A stretch of DNA of 64,000 bases from Bombardia bombarda (lineage: Eukaryota; Ascomycota; Sordariomycetes; Sordariales; Lasiosphaeriaceae), in assembly GCA_030512295.1 (NCBI GenBank), contig JAULSR010000001.1, forward strand, positions 6,595,001-6,659,000. Reading direction: 5' to 3'. Below the pieces are notes generated by a model. The model was not told the origin of the DNA. It did not search any database and was given only the letters and a program-made list of their open reading frames with translations. Position numbers and translations under genes: made by a program. Below, piece by piece: positions 33,559 through 46,477 of the stretch; position 1 is the first letter of the stretch, and each line of letters opens with the position of its first letter.

Positions 33559-36500
33559 GTGTCTTTTTATTCTTCGTTTGAGTTGAGCATTTTTTTGTTC
33601 TCGCGCTGGATTACTGTAATCCGACTCTGATTCATTCGTCTTTTTCGATGCCCCTTTGCTAAGACGTCGGCCGGTCCATCCTGACCGGACACCTGGTTCC
33701 TAATGGATGACGGATTAGTCAATAAGAGAGGGCCCGGGGGCCGGGGGCTTTCTGGGTGTAATTCATAGCTTTTGATTTTGATTTGGCGTTTTCCCCTTGT
33801 TTTCGTCTGCTTTGTTGTTCTCTCCTTTTTTTTGGCTGGTGCCAAAAGAGATACAACAAAATGAGACGCAGAATAGCAGCAGCAAGCGAGTGGCGTAAGG
33901 TGACGAACGAGACAACAATATCATGGATTCTGATTTTTTTAAGGATATGTGTGCACATATATACATACGCACGCAACCAAGCATATACAGACAGACAGAC
34001 AAACGTGCAGAGGGGGGGATGCTGTTCAAGGACGTGGACACGCATGAGATGGGGGGGGGGGGGGGGGGGGGGGTTGAGAGAGGGGCTGGTGGTTGTATTT
34101 GCTCTTCTTCTCTCTTCGACCCATGGGGTTTGTGTTATATACCGAGCGAGAGGGTATTTTGCTTTCTTATGTTTTCTTATTTAGATATTGATGATATGGG
34201 CCCCTTTCTTTGCCTTTGCCTTTGCCTTGTGTTTTTGTGTATTTCTGCCCTTTTTGAGATTTTCTTATTTTAGTCGTATGGTTTGTTTTCAACGTCCTTC
34301 CAGTCTCTGCCATATGCGTTTATGTCGTCGTCTCTTTTGAGAGAGAGGTTGTCTACTTTTCGTCACGAAAGGAGACGAGAAGGATGTTTGACATATTCAT
34401 ATTACAGTATCTCCCAGCCCCGTCCGTTGCTGACCAGTGATAATCACCTCCCCTGAACAAAGGGGTGTTGTTGAACCTAGGGGAGACAGGATATTTTACA
34501 ACGAGGTTGTGTTTGTCACTTTGGTAATGTTTAATGATAGAACCATTTAAGAAATAAAATCATGTATCCATCTCGCGTATTACTGCCCGCAGTTCATCTG
34601 GTAACGGAAGTTCAAAATGATATACTTGTTAACCATCAAGGTGCATGGTCGGCTTAGCTTGAAACCAGTAGTTGTCCGGTCGGGTCCAGTTTGATCTGGT
34701 GACTTTTTGGGCCCAGCAACAGCAGCAAGCGAGATGGTTCATTCGGTTCATCTTGTTCCAGTGAAACAATCTTCCGCTTCCCTTCTTCTCTTGAACTTGC
34801 TTGCTACTTTGGCCCGTCGCCTATCAGCCCTCGGGCCAGGTAACCGTGCTATATGGGGAGAATGGGTGGAGTTCGGTGGGTTAAGGGGTGGGGAGAGATG
34901 TGTGGAGGGATTTCTCTGGGGTCCGAGTCAGGGGAAGTAGGACGTGTACCTTGGCCTTTTGGTTTTTGCGTCTTTTTAAATTGTTCTATTTGTGTCAAAT
35001 GTAGTTGTTTCTTAGGCAAGATGCGTTTTCATACATCCAGCGTTTCGCTATAATAAAAGCAGCTGTACGTGTATAATCGGATATTTCAGAGGCAAATGAA
35101 CTGATATCCAGGGAAGTTGAGTCAGACTGCATGGGTCTTGTCAGGTCTAGATTTCGTATTATTTTGTTAAAGAGGGGAAGGGCTGAGGAGAACAGAGCTA
35201 AATCTGTTGTTGATGAGTGTCATAAATGGTGGGTGAATATTTTGGCGCTTCAAAGTAGAGCTTTGTTGCTATAAGCGTAAAGTATGTAGACAAGTAGAGG
35301 TACAAAATGGTCCGGGGGCGCTGAAGGATTCTCACAAAGCTAAGGTAATTGGTCACTGTGGCAAAGAAGAGGGGACTGGATCCCCTTTTACGGGTTTGTT
35401 GATTCATACGTAGGTTCCGTGGGCCAAACTTGCACAGGACGCGATTCAAAGCTTCCCTGCTACTAAATGCCCTCCTAGCTGGTCGTTTGACACGTTCGTT
35501 AGCTAGTTGTGTGGTACCTGTCCCGGGTATTTTTAGGTCGCAAGGCAGTTGAATCAAAACAACCATCTCGTTTTAGCTATGTCCGCTATGAGGGAAAACA
35601 TTGGTGCCGCCGTGTAACTCGGAAAAGAGGTAGCCAGTACAACAAACTCTCACCGCGTCCCATGAGAACAGGTGGAAATTACAACAAGTTGGTTTCACTT
35701 GAAGAAGTGTTCGCCAGAAAACGGTATGAGGCGCACTTGCCATTGACAATATCATGACTTTTTCTAAAGAGATTCACGTTGTAGACCTGGCAAAAGTGGA
35801 CGTGACCTCCTGAAAACAATGTTGCCGGCCCTATCCACCAACTTGCCACCAAAACTTAAAACAACATCCAATAAACAGCACTTCGGACATTCTTATAGCC
35901 CCGAGTGAGTTAAAACAATATCTCTGGCTCTTGTCATGCTGGCCATCCACAGTGGATAGGTAAAGGGGACAAAGTGGAGGCATAAATGGAGTGAATATGT
36001 AAGGTGGTTCCAATAGTATTTGCATCCACATGAAGCTTGATAACCTGGTAATGGCCCGTGGTGTGACGCATGGCATGTGTGCCCTTCAAAAAAAGTGTAT
36101 CATTCGGTATTCAGGTTCACCGTGGGATTTTTGTGGGGAGGCGAAGGAGTGTAAATGATCCTCGTGTGTGACATAACCAGACAAAAAGCAGCGCAGTATC
36201 CATAACATGACGACGAAGCCAACCATGATCATCATGTAGATGATAAAGTACCACATTTCTACACAGCCATGGTGTAGTATAATGCAGTTCAAAAATAAGT
36301 CAGACTCGCACTCTAGTGAGACCGTGAGACTCACATTCTGGTGGCCTGACGAAACTCATGATCTGGCTGTCTAGCTCGATCGCGTTTGCATTCTCGAGTA
36401 TCGGTAAGGTCAAGGTTGCAAGGAGACTTTGCTGTAAGATGCTTGGTGGGCCATGGAGATTTTGTTCTCCATAGTTTGATGTCAAGTCCCGGGGTTCTTC

Positions 36501-39500
36501 CTAAGCCAAATTTATCTAAGCCTCACTTGAGGCTTGGTATTAAAAAGTCTTTGTGTGGAGAGATTAAGAAATGATATCGTACGCGAGGACAGACAAGGAG
36601 AGACAATGAAGGGAAAAGGAACAGGTGAGAACACACAGTATTGTGTCAGCCATAATGCCCGGCTTTTAATCTCCTTGCCAATCAAAATATGATATGTTTA
36701 CCGCTCTCGCTCTGGGACGCCGTCGCCAACCTCCAGCCAAGGCCCCGTTCGGCCATACTGAGCGGACTCTGTGCTAGTGCCGGGACTACCGAACTCGGCA
36801 TCCAAACGGACCCGCCCGGACAGGCCCCAGCCACTTGGCCGGGCCACCGTGCTGTGCTGTGCTGTGTAAGTGCTGATCCACTAATCATACCTAGCTTAGA
36901 TGGCGCCATTGTGGTGGCATCAACGTCCTGTCCACAGAAGAAGATGGAACTAGCAGCGTGCTATGGATTGCTCACTTTTGGATTGGCTCACTAAGCTTAA
37001 ACAAAACAAAACAAACTTTTTGGCGATTTCAAAAGCGAGCAGCAGCGGTGTGGTGGTGTCGTCTAAAGTCTGCATAGATGTACGTATTGTGTTAGTTTGA
37101 CCAATCCTCCTGGTATTTGATGCCCCGTGGCATAGTACGTGAAAGAAATAGGTTCTTTCTTTGGCTCAGCCGGTAGTGTGGCGACGTTGTTTAGCTAGTG
37201 ATGACAGAGAATTCGGTTCCGGGCTCCGAGATGGCAAAACTTTAAGCGCGCGGGGAGTCATCTGACCTGTAGATTCGTCATGGCAACGATATTTTCAGCA
37301 CCGCCCGGCAAGCCCTTTCGGCCATAGGCGAGGCGAGCGAGATGACAACAGGAGGCCGCTTTCCTCAGCCGGTGTCAACCGCCCCGTGTCGTCAATGGCC
37401 GGGAGGGTGCCGATTTTCTTTTGGAGCTACAGACCATGGAATGACACCCCGGAGAAATACAGGCGAGCCTCGGCTTCTTGTTGTCGGCCGGCTTTGGCGC
37501 CCAGCTTTTGCTACCCCTCGACTAAATATTGGCCTCGTGAATAACGCACAAGGTGTCCGCCTCAGGTCGTTCAGGTCCCAGCGTCCTGGACAAAGGGCAT
37601 CGTTACTGACCTCGAGCCAGTTTCCATTAGTCTTATTCGCCGAAAGCCCTTCGTCGTTGATCATAACTGGATTGACAGAAGAAGCTAGCACTGGCTAGTC
37701 ATAGCCGTCCATCTTCTGTTAAGGCTGTTGTTTGGTGGACGGTGCCACGGGATGCGTGCCACGGGTGTGCTCAGGGCTAGCCGAACAGGCTAACTTTGCA
37801 CCTAACAGCACAAAAACAATGATCCTTGAAAATCTGGGGTAAATGAAATTTCTTCCGTTCCCACTTAGAGCCAAAGAATCCCAGGGAGGATCTTTGTACG
37901 ACTGTCCAGCTGACCGGTCATCAGGCGGCTATTGGAGAGGAAAGAACACGCGGATAGGGAGAATTGAATGCAAATTGAACCTAACTTTTCCCATCTTTAA
38001 AAGTGACATGGTGAAAGACAGACTCGTTGGTGCCAAGCCAATTGGAAGCCAGCAGGTCACACCCGCATGCATGGAATTGCTTCTTCACCGCTGAGCCTCA
38101 TGGAGATTCCAACGTCGCACACGAGATCCCGAACCATCATTGCATGCAAGCTGTCTCGCGCTGCCCGTCCAAGCGCCCAACACCGAGCTGAGGTCAGTCA
38201 GGGTAAGTCTGGTCAGCCAGGTCATCATCGGGAGGCTCGTCACTCTGGATGAGAATGGCGATTGCCGCCGTAACAGGTGGGTGGCTGCACCGGATGGATG
38301 CGCTAGCAAGGCGGGAGGATGCGTTTTTGTGACGCGAGATGGCAGGCTCGTGGTGCAAGGCAAAAAGATTGGATGGCTGCATCTTTCAAAACTGCCCTGA
38401 TCCGATCTGATCGCTGCAGCCGGTGCAGCCTGGTAAAAGCATGGCATACTTCAGGGCATATTCTGGGCAGCACAAGAAATTTGCTTCTCCGGCCAGCAGG
38501 TACCTGTACGGCTTGAAATGGCGGATGGGATACAGCGGGCTTTGGGTCCTCCTCAGGTAGCAAAGTATTGTCGTACTGCGTAAAAAAAGAGTCGAATTCG
38601 TCACCGTTCCTTGCATTCGTGCCCTGTTGATCCCGGCAATGTACTGAATGCTGCAAAAGAAGGTGGCATCGGTACTTGGCAGGGACCAAACTATGGGGTA
38701 ATGATCTCGTAAGAGGCCCAGGGAATGGTGCCCCTCGTGACTGCCTCTTACGTTTCGATATGCTAAGGGAAACGAGGGAAGGAACCGACGGCCGCTCGGC
38801 ATGAATTAAGAGAGAATTTTTAGTCCCCCGAGCCCGAGCCTTCCCCTTTGAGCCCCCGAACGCCCCCCTGAGCCCGCTCATTCGCTAACCACTGGGGGAG
38901 AGGCGCACTTGCCTTTGGCCGCTCTGAGAAGCTCCCGCCCTCCCCGCCAGTCGCTAATTAGGGAGGTACCATAGGTGCTTGTACTCGCTAAGGGAGTCAC
39001 CCTGTGCCACCTGACGCGGCTGCTGTCAAGGACTTCCACTCCTTCCTTTGGTCTTTTCAAGTGGTACCTCTTCCATCGTACTGTAGAGATACCTACCGTG
39101 AGCGATCCAGCTCCACCAGGCACATTCCCTTGGGCCATGAAAATTTCACAATGCGTGGTCGATGGGCGGGCCAGGCGGATCAAGCAGATCACATCAACCA
39201 AGTACCTGAGCAAGTATCTGCTACTTGTGTGAGCTTGTCATGAGACTCATGACAGTGGTGGTCTGGGTGGCCAGAGTCACAGAGAGCAAGTATCGGCAAG
39301 TATCTCAATACCTCGAGATTCAGAGGTCATGTGCGCCTTCCCTGTCTTCCCTCGCCTGAAGCCCGGGCTGCCACTGGGAGCTTCTAGTTGTTTGTGTTTT
39401 GCTCCGTCTAGCCCGATGGAGCTGTCAAAGGGGTTCTCGGCCAGCCAACCTTGGCACACATCGTCACACACCCTACTCATTCTTATTCTCCCTATATTAA

Positions 39501-39654
39501 GCCCATCGTGCCCAACTTCCCTGCACATGGATTCATAGACCAGTATCACTTACCCACCAACCAACATCAGACAGACAAAGAAGCCAGCCTCGCTCTCACC
39601 TCTCAATATCACGCCTCACATCACACCTACCAACTCTCTCACACCACCGAAAAG
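33559..39654. other. 6-kb region without a recognisable gene
   Basis: Between two plus-strand genes. It has a G23 tract (34051-34073), short AT-rich stretches and many small overlapping frames with no family features. The right end (about 39.45-39.65 kb) probably contains the promoter and leader of the DUF3602 gene. Non-coding RNA or relic transposon content cannot be excluded by eye. Confidence 0.4.
34051..34073 (+). repeat. G23 homopolymer
   Basis: Twenty-three consecutive G on the plus strand, about 500 bp after the chitin synthase stop. The reported length may be affected by assembly. Confidence 0.95.
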
Positions 39655-40098
39655 ATGAAGCCCTCCATCACCATCACCGAGCCGCACCCCACCGTCCCAA
39701 AGAACAGCTACACGCACTCTGGACGTGGCGGCGCCGGCAACTTCTTCCGCGCTCCGGCCACCACCGCTCCCACCGGCATCCCCACCAAGACCGCCGCAGC
39801 CCCGACGACGACGACTGCCCGCTTCTACTCCGGAAGGGGAGGCGCCGGCAACGCCCACGCCGCCGTCGAGCGTCCCCTCCTCTCCTTCGACGAGGAGTTC
39901 AACAGGGCCGAGGTCCGCGAGAAGGCGGCGACCCTCAGCCATGTCGGCCGCGGCGGAGCCGGCAACATCTTCAGCTCCACCCACGACATCAAGAAGGACC
40001 GCAAGCAGAGCACGAGCAGCCGCCGGGACTCGAGCAGCACCTCGGGCAGCGTCCGCTCCGGCTTTTGGAATCATTTGGGCCATGTCGTGAGCAACTAG
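39655..40098 (+). CDS. DUF3602 protein with three GRGGAGN repeats
   Basis: Function unknown. Single exon, 147 residues. ATG 39655 (MKPSITITEP) was chosen as the first Met after an A-rich leader; upstream in-frame sequence lacks the repeats. The motif SGRGGAGN occurs twice and VGRGGAGN once, near residues 22, 60 and 100, separated by Thr/Ala/Pro-rich and charged linkers. The C-terminus is Ser-rich and ends in FWNHLGHVVSN. This repeat is the signature I associate with DUF3602, which is widespread in filamentous fungi as small, probably disordered, basic proteins. A TATATTAA-like element lies upstream near 39492-39500. Confidence 0.8.
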   Translation: MKPSITITEPHPTVPKNSYTHSGRGGAGNFFRAPATTAPTGIPTKTAAAPTTTTARFYSGRGGAGNAHAAVERPLLSFDEEFNRAEVREKAATLSHVGRGGAGNIFSSTHDIKKDRKQSTSSRRDSSSTSGSVRSGFWNHLGHVVSN

Positions 40099-42192
40099 AG
40101 AGCTCCCGAACGAAAGGAACTCGGATCTTTGGGTGTCTCCCCCCTCATGCCACAAAGCAACAAACACCTAATACCGGCGGCAGTTGCGCTTTATTTCGCA
40201 ACCTTTTTTTTTTTTTTGGCACTGTTTTTCTATACTCTTTCAACATTTGTTATATATAAGACCGTCATTGGCTTGACGGCACACGCAATCACACACACAC
40301 ACACACATCATCACATCATCACCACCACCACGGCTCTTTACTGAGCACCAAACACACTCAACATTTACGACACGATCACACCGACATGGAAGGACACGAC
40401 AGGGAGGGGAAAAAAGCAAAAGGCGACACAACAGCCTGGGGTTCGGAGAGTCCCGTTTTATTTTATTTATCTCTATTTCTATGGTGTTGAGGGCAGGAAG
40501 GAAGGAAAAAGTTAGCTAGGGAGGGAAAGCTCGAGGGAGCTAAAAAGAGGAGGAAGGGAGTGAGTCGACGGGGCGGCGCTACAAAAGGGTCTGAAGTGGA
40601 AGAAGTTCAGCGGCATTCTCACTCTCTCTGCTTTTGGGCTGCTGCCGCCCTTCTCCTCCCTGTGAAGTCTTTGATTCCCATGTTACCAAACAGTGGACTA
40701 TCAAACCTCCAGGGAGGACGGATTCATATGGAGTTCTGCGCAGTTGTCCGTTTTTGTTTTTCGTGGATTAGAAATCTCAATATACCCCCCCACAGCGAGT
40801 GATTTGAAAGGAGAAGAGGGAGACCACCATTGTATGCGCGTGTTTGTTTTTCGGACGTTGGATGATCTCATAGTAATTCTTTGTGTTTGGCTTAGACAGT
40901 AGCAGGCGACTGTTTTTCAGTATCTTGTTAAAATAATACTTTACAATGTACAAATAGAAATCTTGTTCAAATGTACCATGTGATCATTCCTCCTTTCCAT
41001 TGTTTGTTCTTCCTGTCGTGGCTTGTCAGCTCGTAACAAAAACCTTCCATCTAATGTTGGCCACATGCCTGGCAACACCATGCGCGCTTACATGAGGACC
41101 TGCATGACAGTAAGCCTCGACATCAATATACCAAAGGAAGAATAAGTAATCAAGAGGGGCTCGCGACGGACCGTAGAAGAGGTCTTTCATACCGTAATGG
41201 TCTACATATAACTCCTTCTATTATTATTATTATAGTATTGTACTAAGAAAAGTTACAACCCGATTTACAGCTAAATCGCCGCCCACCACCTACAACTAGG
41301 TATCCCACCTACAACTATCCCACCAGTTGCCCAGTGGGTCAGAATGCTACGTGCGGTAGAGTAAGGGGATTTACCTGTAATTTACAGTTCTGGCGAGGGA
41401 TACATTGTACGGCAAGTTTGGAGGTACAGTGCCAGTCAATAAGTCTGGCCTTATCTACAACTATCCCACTGACAACTATCCCATCTTGTCAGCCCCAAGA
41501 CATTGTTTGCAACGGGGAATCACGAAACACAAATCCGATGCATTCATCCTCAGACAAAGTTGGGTATCATTTCGTTTCGTCTCTCACCCTACCTCTCTCC
41601 CCCTCTTCCCTTCCCCCTACTATATCTATCTGGTACAAAAACGTATGGTGGCTGGCTGGCTGACTGGCCAGCTAGATAGCTCTACTCTTCTTTGTATCGA
41701 TATAGTCCCTATCTATCTCAACCCCTAACTAAACAATAATTAATCAATCAATCTTCTCCATTTCGCTCACCCTGCCTGCCTGCACTGAACTGTGGGTATT
41801 CGGAAACTTCCCTTGTTTGTTTCCATCCCACATTCACACTAATCGACTCATGGTACATGCCCCAGCCCCCATCACGCTTGCCTATTTTGCAAGCAGACGA
41901 CGAGTCTCGACTACCATGTTATGAGTATATGATAGTTCCACTGTCTCCTCTTCTTCTCCTCCATTAGGGCAGGGCAGGGCGGGGTTTCGCTTGTTTTTCT
42001 TCTGCACATGTGTGCACACTAGAAGCCAAAGGGGTGGTAGGTAAGGCAGGTATGTAGCTCACAGCTCACCTCAGTCCCTTTCGGCTCACATCATCACCTC
42101 TCCCCAATACTCATGGCAATACTTCTTTCACCAAGGTGTATCCATTCGTCTGCGTCTGACGACAAAACCTGGATGTGACAGGCTAAACGAGG
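40099..42192. other. intergenic between convergent genes, with AACTATCCCA repeats
   Basis: About 2.1 kb. It has a T14 run near 40205, a CA-repeat near 40290-40310, polypyrimidine tracts and two clusters of a short AACTATCCCA motif (listed separately). No gene is recognised. Confidence 0.4.
41289..41485 (+). repeat. two clusters of the ACAACTATCCCA motif
   Basis: The motif, some copies altered, occurs at 41289-41325 and again at 41453-41485, about 130 bp apart, spaced like 12-14-bp degenerate tandem units. The same motif recurs at 44.1 kb and, inverted, at 49.14 kb. Confidence 0.75.
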
Positions 42193-43559
42193 TTAAGTAA
42201 ACTTTGTATGGATGATATCCGGGTTCTCATGCCAGTCATCGATGCTGACCCACATCTAGTAATACCAACACACTCGTGTTAGCCGTTATTTTCCAAACAT
42301 GACATGATTTATATAAGAGATTTGACTGACCTTTCTGAACGTGCTCAGACCCGCAAGAATACTTCCGCCGATCCAGGTTGAGTACTTGCGCTCGGGTGGG
42401 GCAAAGATCTTTATCCTCATATCCTTGACGGCGAGGCGCTGGACCTCAGTCAAGAGTCTGTCACCAAATCCCTTGGTCAGAGTACTGCCACCCGAAAGCA
42501 CAATATTTGCATATAAATCCTTGCGCAGGTCGAGGTCAGTTCGGTTGATGGAGTCGACAACGATTTGATGAACACCAGGGTACTCGAGTCCGATGATTTC
42601 TGGGTCGAATAGGATCTCTGGCGCACGGAATCGTTCCGCTCCGACCTGGCAGCAGGGAATATGGGGTTAGTTCTGACCGTGCTATAGATATTGCATAGAA
42701 AGAAAGGGGTGGCCATTACCTTGATCTTGCTCCCATCCGGAAGGACGTACTCGGCAATTTTGCCCTGGTCCATCTTTGCAGCGGCCCACTCCTTTTCCTC
42801 CTTCCGCGGGTCGTGGGCAACGTAGGAGACGGTCTCCTTTATCAACCGCACCACTTCCTTCTCCGCGCTGGTATGGAATATGTGGCCACTCCTCCGGAGC
42901 AAGGTCTGCAGATACTCGGTCACATCTCGTCCGGCCACGTCGATCCGCCGGATGCTGTTGGGCACCGTGAAGCCCTGGAAGACGGGTACGGCATGTGAGA
43001 CGCCGTCGCCGGCGTCCAGCACGACACCTGTTGTCCGGCCGCTGGCGTATAAGGACAGGACAGCCTGTATGGATGTGTAAAGGGCCGGGACGTTGAACGT
43101 CTCGAAAAGGATTTGTGCGGCCGTGTCTCGGTTAGAGCGTGGGTTGAGCGGCGGTTCGGTAAGGAGGACTGGATGCTGTACCACACAGTTTTAGTTGACG
43201 GTCCAGTTGCACATGTACCTTGCTAGCTGGGGGGCAGATGCTCGACTTACCTCCTCACTAAGAGTCTTCAATCCCTCATCGTACACATAGGCCCAAATCT
43301 TCTCCATATCGTCCCAGTTTGTGACAATGCCATGCTCGAGCGGGTAGCGGATCTTGAGCAGGCCGCGCAGCTCTGTGGCGGCCTTTTGGCCAATAAAGAC
43401 CTCGCCCTCTAGGGCGCCGGCCAAAACACGCGTGTGCTTGGGCCTGCCAACGAATGAGGGGAAGGAGCACTTGGGAATGTCATCGCCCGCGAAGCCAGCT
43501 CGGATGGTGCCGGACCCGTTGTCGAGCACAATAGGCGCGTTGTGCAGCGAGTCCGTCAT
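42193..43559 (-). CDS. arp1: Actin-related protein 1 (centractin), dynactin filament subunit
   Basis: Forms the short actin-like filament of dynactin, the dynein cofactor for nuclear migration and vesicle transport (ro-4 in Neurospora). Exons are 43559-43251, 43175-42720, 42645-42331 and 42255-42193. Introns are 43250-43176, 42719-42646 and 42330-42256. The frame closes to exactly 380 residues, the usual length for fungal ARP1. Seen in order: the nucleotide-binding start DNGSGTIRAGFAGDD, VGRPKHTRVLAGALEGEVFIG, HPVLLTEPPLNPRSNR, VLDAGDGVSHAVPVFQGF, VLSGGSTLTKGFGDRL, IFAPPERKYSTWIGGSILA and the last exon MWVSIDDWHENPDIIHTKFT. The match along the whole length is strong. Nothing looks broken. Confidence 0.96.
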
Positions 43560-44339
43560 CTTTGCTCGCAGATCAAAGGAGGCTACCTATACGTAATACG
43601 GTACGTAAACATATAGGAGCTCGAAGGCACCGGGGGTGGTGTCTGTCCACCGGCCGGAGTGAGGGGGGTCCCGGGGGAGGGTTCCTGGAGCGAACAAGCG
43701 AGCGGCGTCCGCCTTCACCTCTTGGCTGGTAAACGTCTGTCGGTAACCAAATACCTTGTTTTTGGCAATCGTCGGCTAAACACCCTTTTTTCCTTAGCTG
43801 TTGGAAGCTCGTGTGTGGGTTGTCAAAGTTGTGGGGAAGCTCGAGTCGTGGCGGGCGTATCTCCAGACTGTGATCTGGAAATTTCCCTGGGAGCTTGAAG
43901 ATACACAGCAAGACGCGCTCTCCAGAAAGAGGTGTTCCTGCAGGGGTGGGGCAGGTGGACAGGTGGACAAGGGGTCTAGTTCTAGCGACCCAAAGCGCAC
44001 GAGCCACAGAGGGATCCAACCGCCACCCTTCGTCCCGTCCCTCCCTGGAGGACCCCTGAGTTGCTCGATCATCAAAGCTCACGGCCCCATCTACAACTAC
44101 ACCACCTACAACTATTCCATTTACAACTATCCCATTCATAACTATCCCACCTCCAACTATCCCAGTTATAAAAGTCAAGCTTGGGTACAGATAGGTGGTA
44201 CATTTCGGAAGCGGCCAGACTTTTTGACTCATACTGTATTTTTCTTGTATTGACTGCCCATGCTGCCTGTCTGGGCAAACTTGGTTTTATTCATTTATTC
44301 GCGTTTACTTTCTCATAAAAACCCTTCACTGCATCGTCC
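43560..44339. other. intergenic with an AACTATCCCA array
   Basis: Lies between the start of arp1 and the 3' end of the O-methyltransferase. The repeat array at 44090-44164 reads as alternating Tyr-Asn in one frame, which is an artefact of the repeat and not a gene. Confidence 0.45.
44090..44164 (+). repeat. degenerate tandem array of the ACAACTATCCCA motif
   Basis: About six units of 11-14 bp with small changes (ACAACTAC, ACAACTATTCC, ACAACTATCCC, ATAACTATCCC, CCAACTATCCC) in a row. The same motif lies at 41.3-41.5 kb and inverted at 49.14 kb. Confidence 0.85.
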
Positions 44340-45582
44340 TTAAGAGCGCTTCAGACGGGTCTCCAGCTGCACTGTTGCGCCAATCGCAGATGGCCACACC
44401 TTGACCAGCTCCAACCCAGCAGCATCAAGTAGCTCGTGGAACTCCTTCAACGTCTTTTCCTTTCCGCTGATCATCATCAAGTTGAGGTCCAGCCAGTACA
44501 GTTCTGTCGGGCCGTTCACTTCAACCTTGTCTGGCACGAGCATGTCGCAGATAATAAGACGAGAGTCGGGCCCCATCGACTGGACTGTGCTCTTGAGAAT
44601 CTCGACACAAACGGGGTTATAAAAGTCATGAAGCAGCCGGCGCATAAAGTATACGTGGGCATCTGTTGCGATGATTAGCTGGCGTTTCTCTCACTTGGGT
44701 TTCAGCTGGCTTACTCTTTACCGGTTGGGGCGTGAAGATGTCGTACTTCATCGTCTCAATATTGGGAACATCTTCCGGCTTCAGCGAGTCGATGACAATT
44801 GGAAGGTCCTGCAGAATGAGTTTCCCGCCAAACGTGCCAGGGATATCCTCCTGGAGCTTCAGGAGAGCCTGTCCTCTCCCACCGGCGACATCGACGAAGA
44901 ATGCGCGCTCAGGCTCCCTTTCCACCTGCTCCTTCAGCGAGGCAAATGGGAACATGCCAGAAATGGGCATGTTCTTCTCCATTGCCTGCATGGTTCCGTT
45001 CCAGATGTTGCGCTTCTCGATATCCTCGTTGAGGACCTCATAGTAGTCGGAGCCCTCCTTGCCAAACGCGTACGCGAAGGGTGACTTCTTGTCATCAAAC
45101 AGGTCCTCGGGCGTATGCGACTTTAAGTAGTCGGGCAGGGCCAAGTAGGCCTTGTTGAAGTCCATGCAGATCAGGAAGAAGCCGCCCAAAGCGTTCAGTT
45201 GGTACGACTGCGAGATGCTGTTGTGACTATACACGTCCGGCGCTGTCTCTTCGAAGATTCCATTGCAGATGGCCACGCGCATCAGTCGAGTAATCGTCGA
45301 AATATTGGCATTGACAGCAGCCGCAAGCTCGGAGGCGCTAATCGATCCTTCGCTGGGAATCTTCTGAATCGCACCAGTGCCGATCAGGGAGTACATAGCC
45401 CCCGCAACGAGAATCGTACCGTGCTGTCTAGTTATGATATCGTATGGCTGCTCGAGAGCCATGCGCACCTTGTTGGTCCGCGCCAACAGATCAAGATGCT
45501 CGGCTGGTGAGGGAGTTTTGCATTTCTTGAGGGCCTCGACGAGCTCCTCAGCAGCCCTGAGTGCGGCGGTCGTGTCCTCCAT
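44340..45582 (-). CDS. O-methyltransferase, COMT-like (SAM-dependent)
   Basis: Plant-COMT-like class II O-methyltransferase of the kind that modifies phenolic or polyketide secondary metabolites; the substrate is unknown. Exons are 45582-44715 and 44662-44340, with intron 44714-44663 (donor GTAAGC, branch GCTAATC). The splice joins FTPQPVK to NAHVYFMRRLLHDF and gives 396 residues, a normal family length. An N-terminal helical dimerisation-type half (LARTNKVRMALEQPYDII, then ASELAAAVNANISTITRLMR) precedes the SAM-binding motif I VDVAGGRGQALL. LILQDLP follows. The catalytic-region His-Asp lies in RRLLHDF, then RLIICDMLVPDK. It is divergently arranged with the LaeA-like gene across an 895-bp intergenic region, so co-regulation is plausible. 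Confidence 0.9.
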
Positions 45583-46477
45583 TTCGAATGTGTCGAGCAG
45601 GCTTCGAAGAAGAGTGGTTGAAGAAACTTATCTCGTGGTGAATAATGACCTTAAGATATGAACATGCGCGAGGGGTGAAACGGGTAGGGGTTAGTCGTCC
45701 CTATCAATATCATCCTTGACGGAATCTATATCCTTGGCTCACTCACATGTCCCGGAGCCACGGCACGCTACGCATGCACCAATTCATGAGGGGCTTGGCT
45801 GGCACTATATCACAAGAATGGCTAATGAATGAAAGAGGGCTCCTATGAGACATGATTATTCAGCCAATATCTCACTCAATAATACACCCATCATCTCTTT
45901 TAATAATTCCCAGTTCAGCACAATAAGCAGCCAACGCCCATAGTCCTGACATGTTCGAACTGGAAGCCGGGGTGTAACATGGGAGACTCGAGGATTGGAT
46001 TGCTGAGCGCTAGCGTACGGACTGAGAAACCAGAAGCGGGAAGGTCAATCACACCCAACCCATGTCAAGGCCAAGAAGCTGAGGTCTCACCCTTTCAAGT
46101 GGCACGAACGGTCGCAACGGTAAAAACTAAAAACAAGGGACAGTCAAGACTACCCCTCCCCACCGTGGCTTCCCAATCAAGTTGGTCTATCTCTTGACCT
46201 TGCGCTACTTTGGGTGACCATCTGTCTCGACTCAGCAGATTGCCAAGCCCAGAAGTCCAGAGTCGAGAAGAAGGTTCAGGCATCACGGTGGACACTGAGA
46301 GTTTTGATATCATATTTGCAGGGGTAGAAGAAGGTTACACCACATGCGGAGGAGAGTGCCACGGAGTTGACCTCGACTACCACATATCGGGCTAGCCAAC
46401 AAAAATATACCGTCGGTGTTCTCTTGGCAGAACCTCGTGCTGTTTCCGCATGGTCAAACGTGGTGAAGAGCATAGCC
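45583..46477. promoter_or_regulatory. divergent promoter region between two methyltransferase genes
   Basis: 895 bp, flanked by start codons on both sides (45582 leftward, 46478 rightward). No binding site was identified with confidence. Confidence 0.5.

Noticed and set aside
40290..40340. CA and CAT/CAC repeats considered as a CRISPR-like or regulatory array
   Set aside because: A simple microsatellite without spacers; CRISPR is not expected in a fungal nucleus.
44072..44278. Short open frame rich in Trp/Asp/Ser repeats (and Tyr/Asn in the other strand)
   Set aside because: Produced by the AACTATCCCA array, not a gene.
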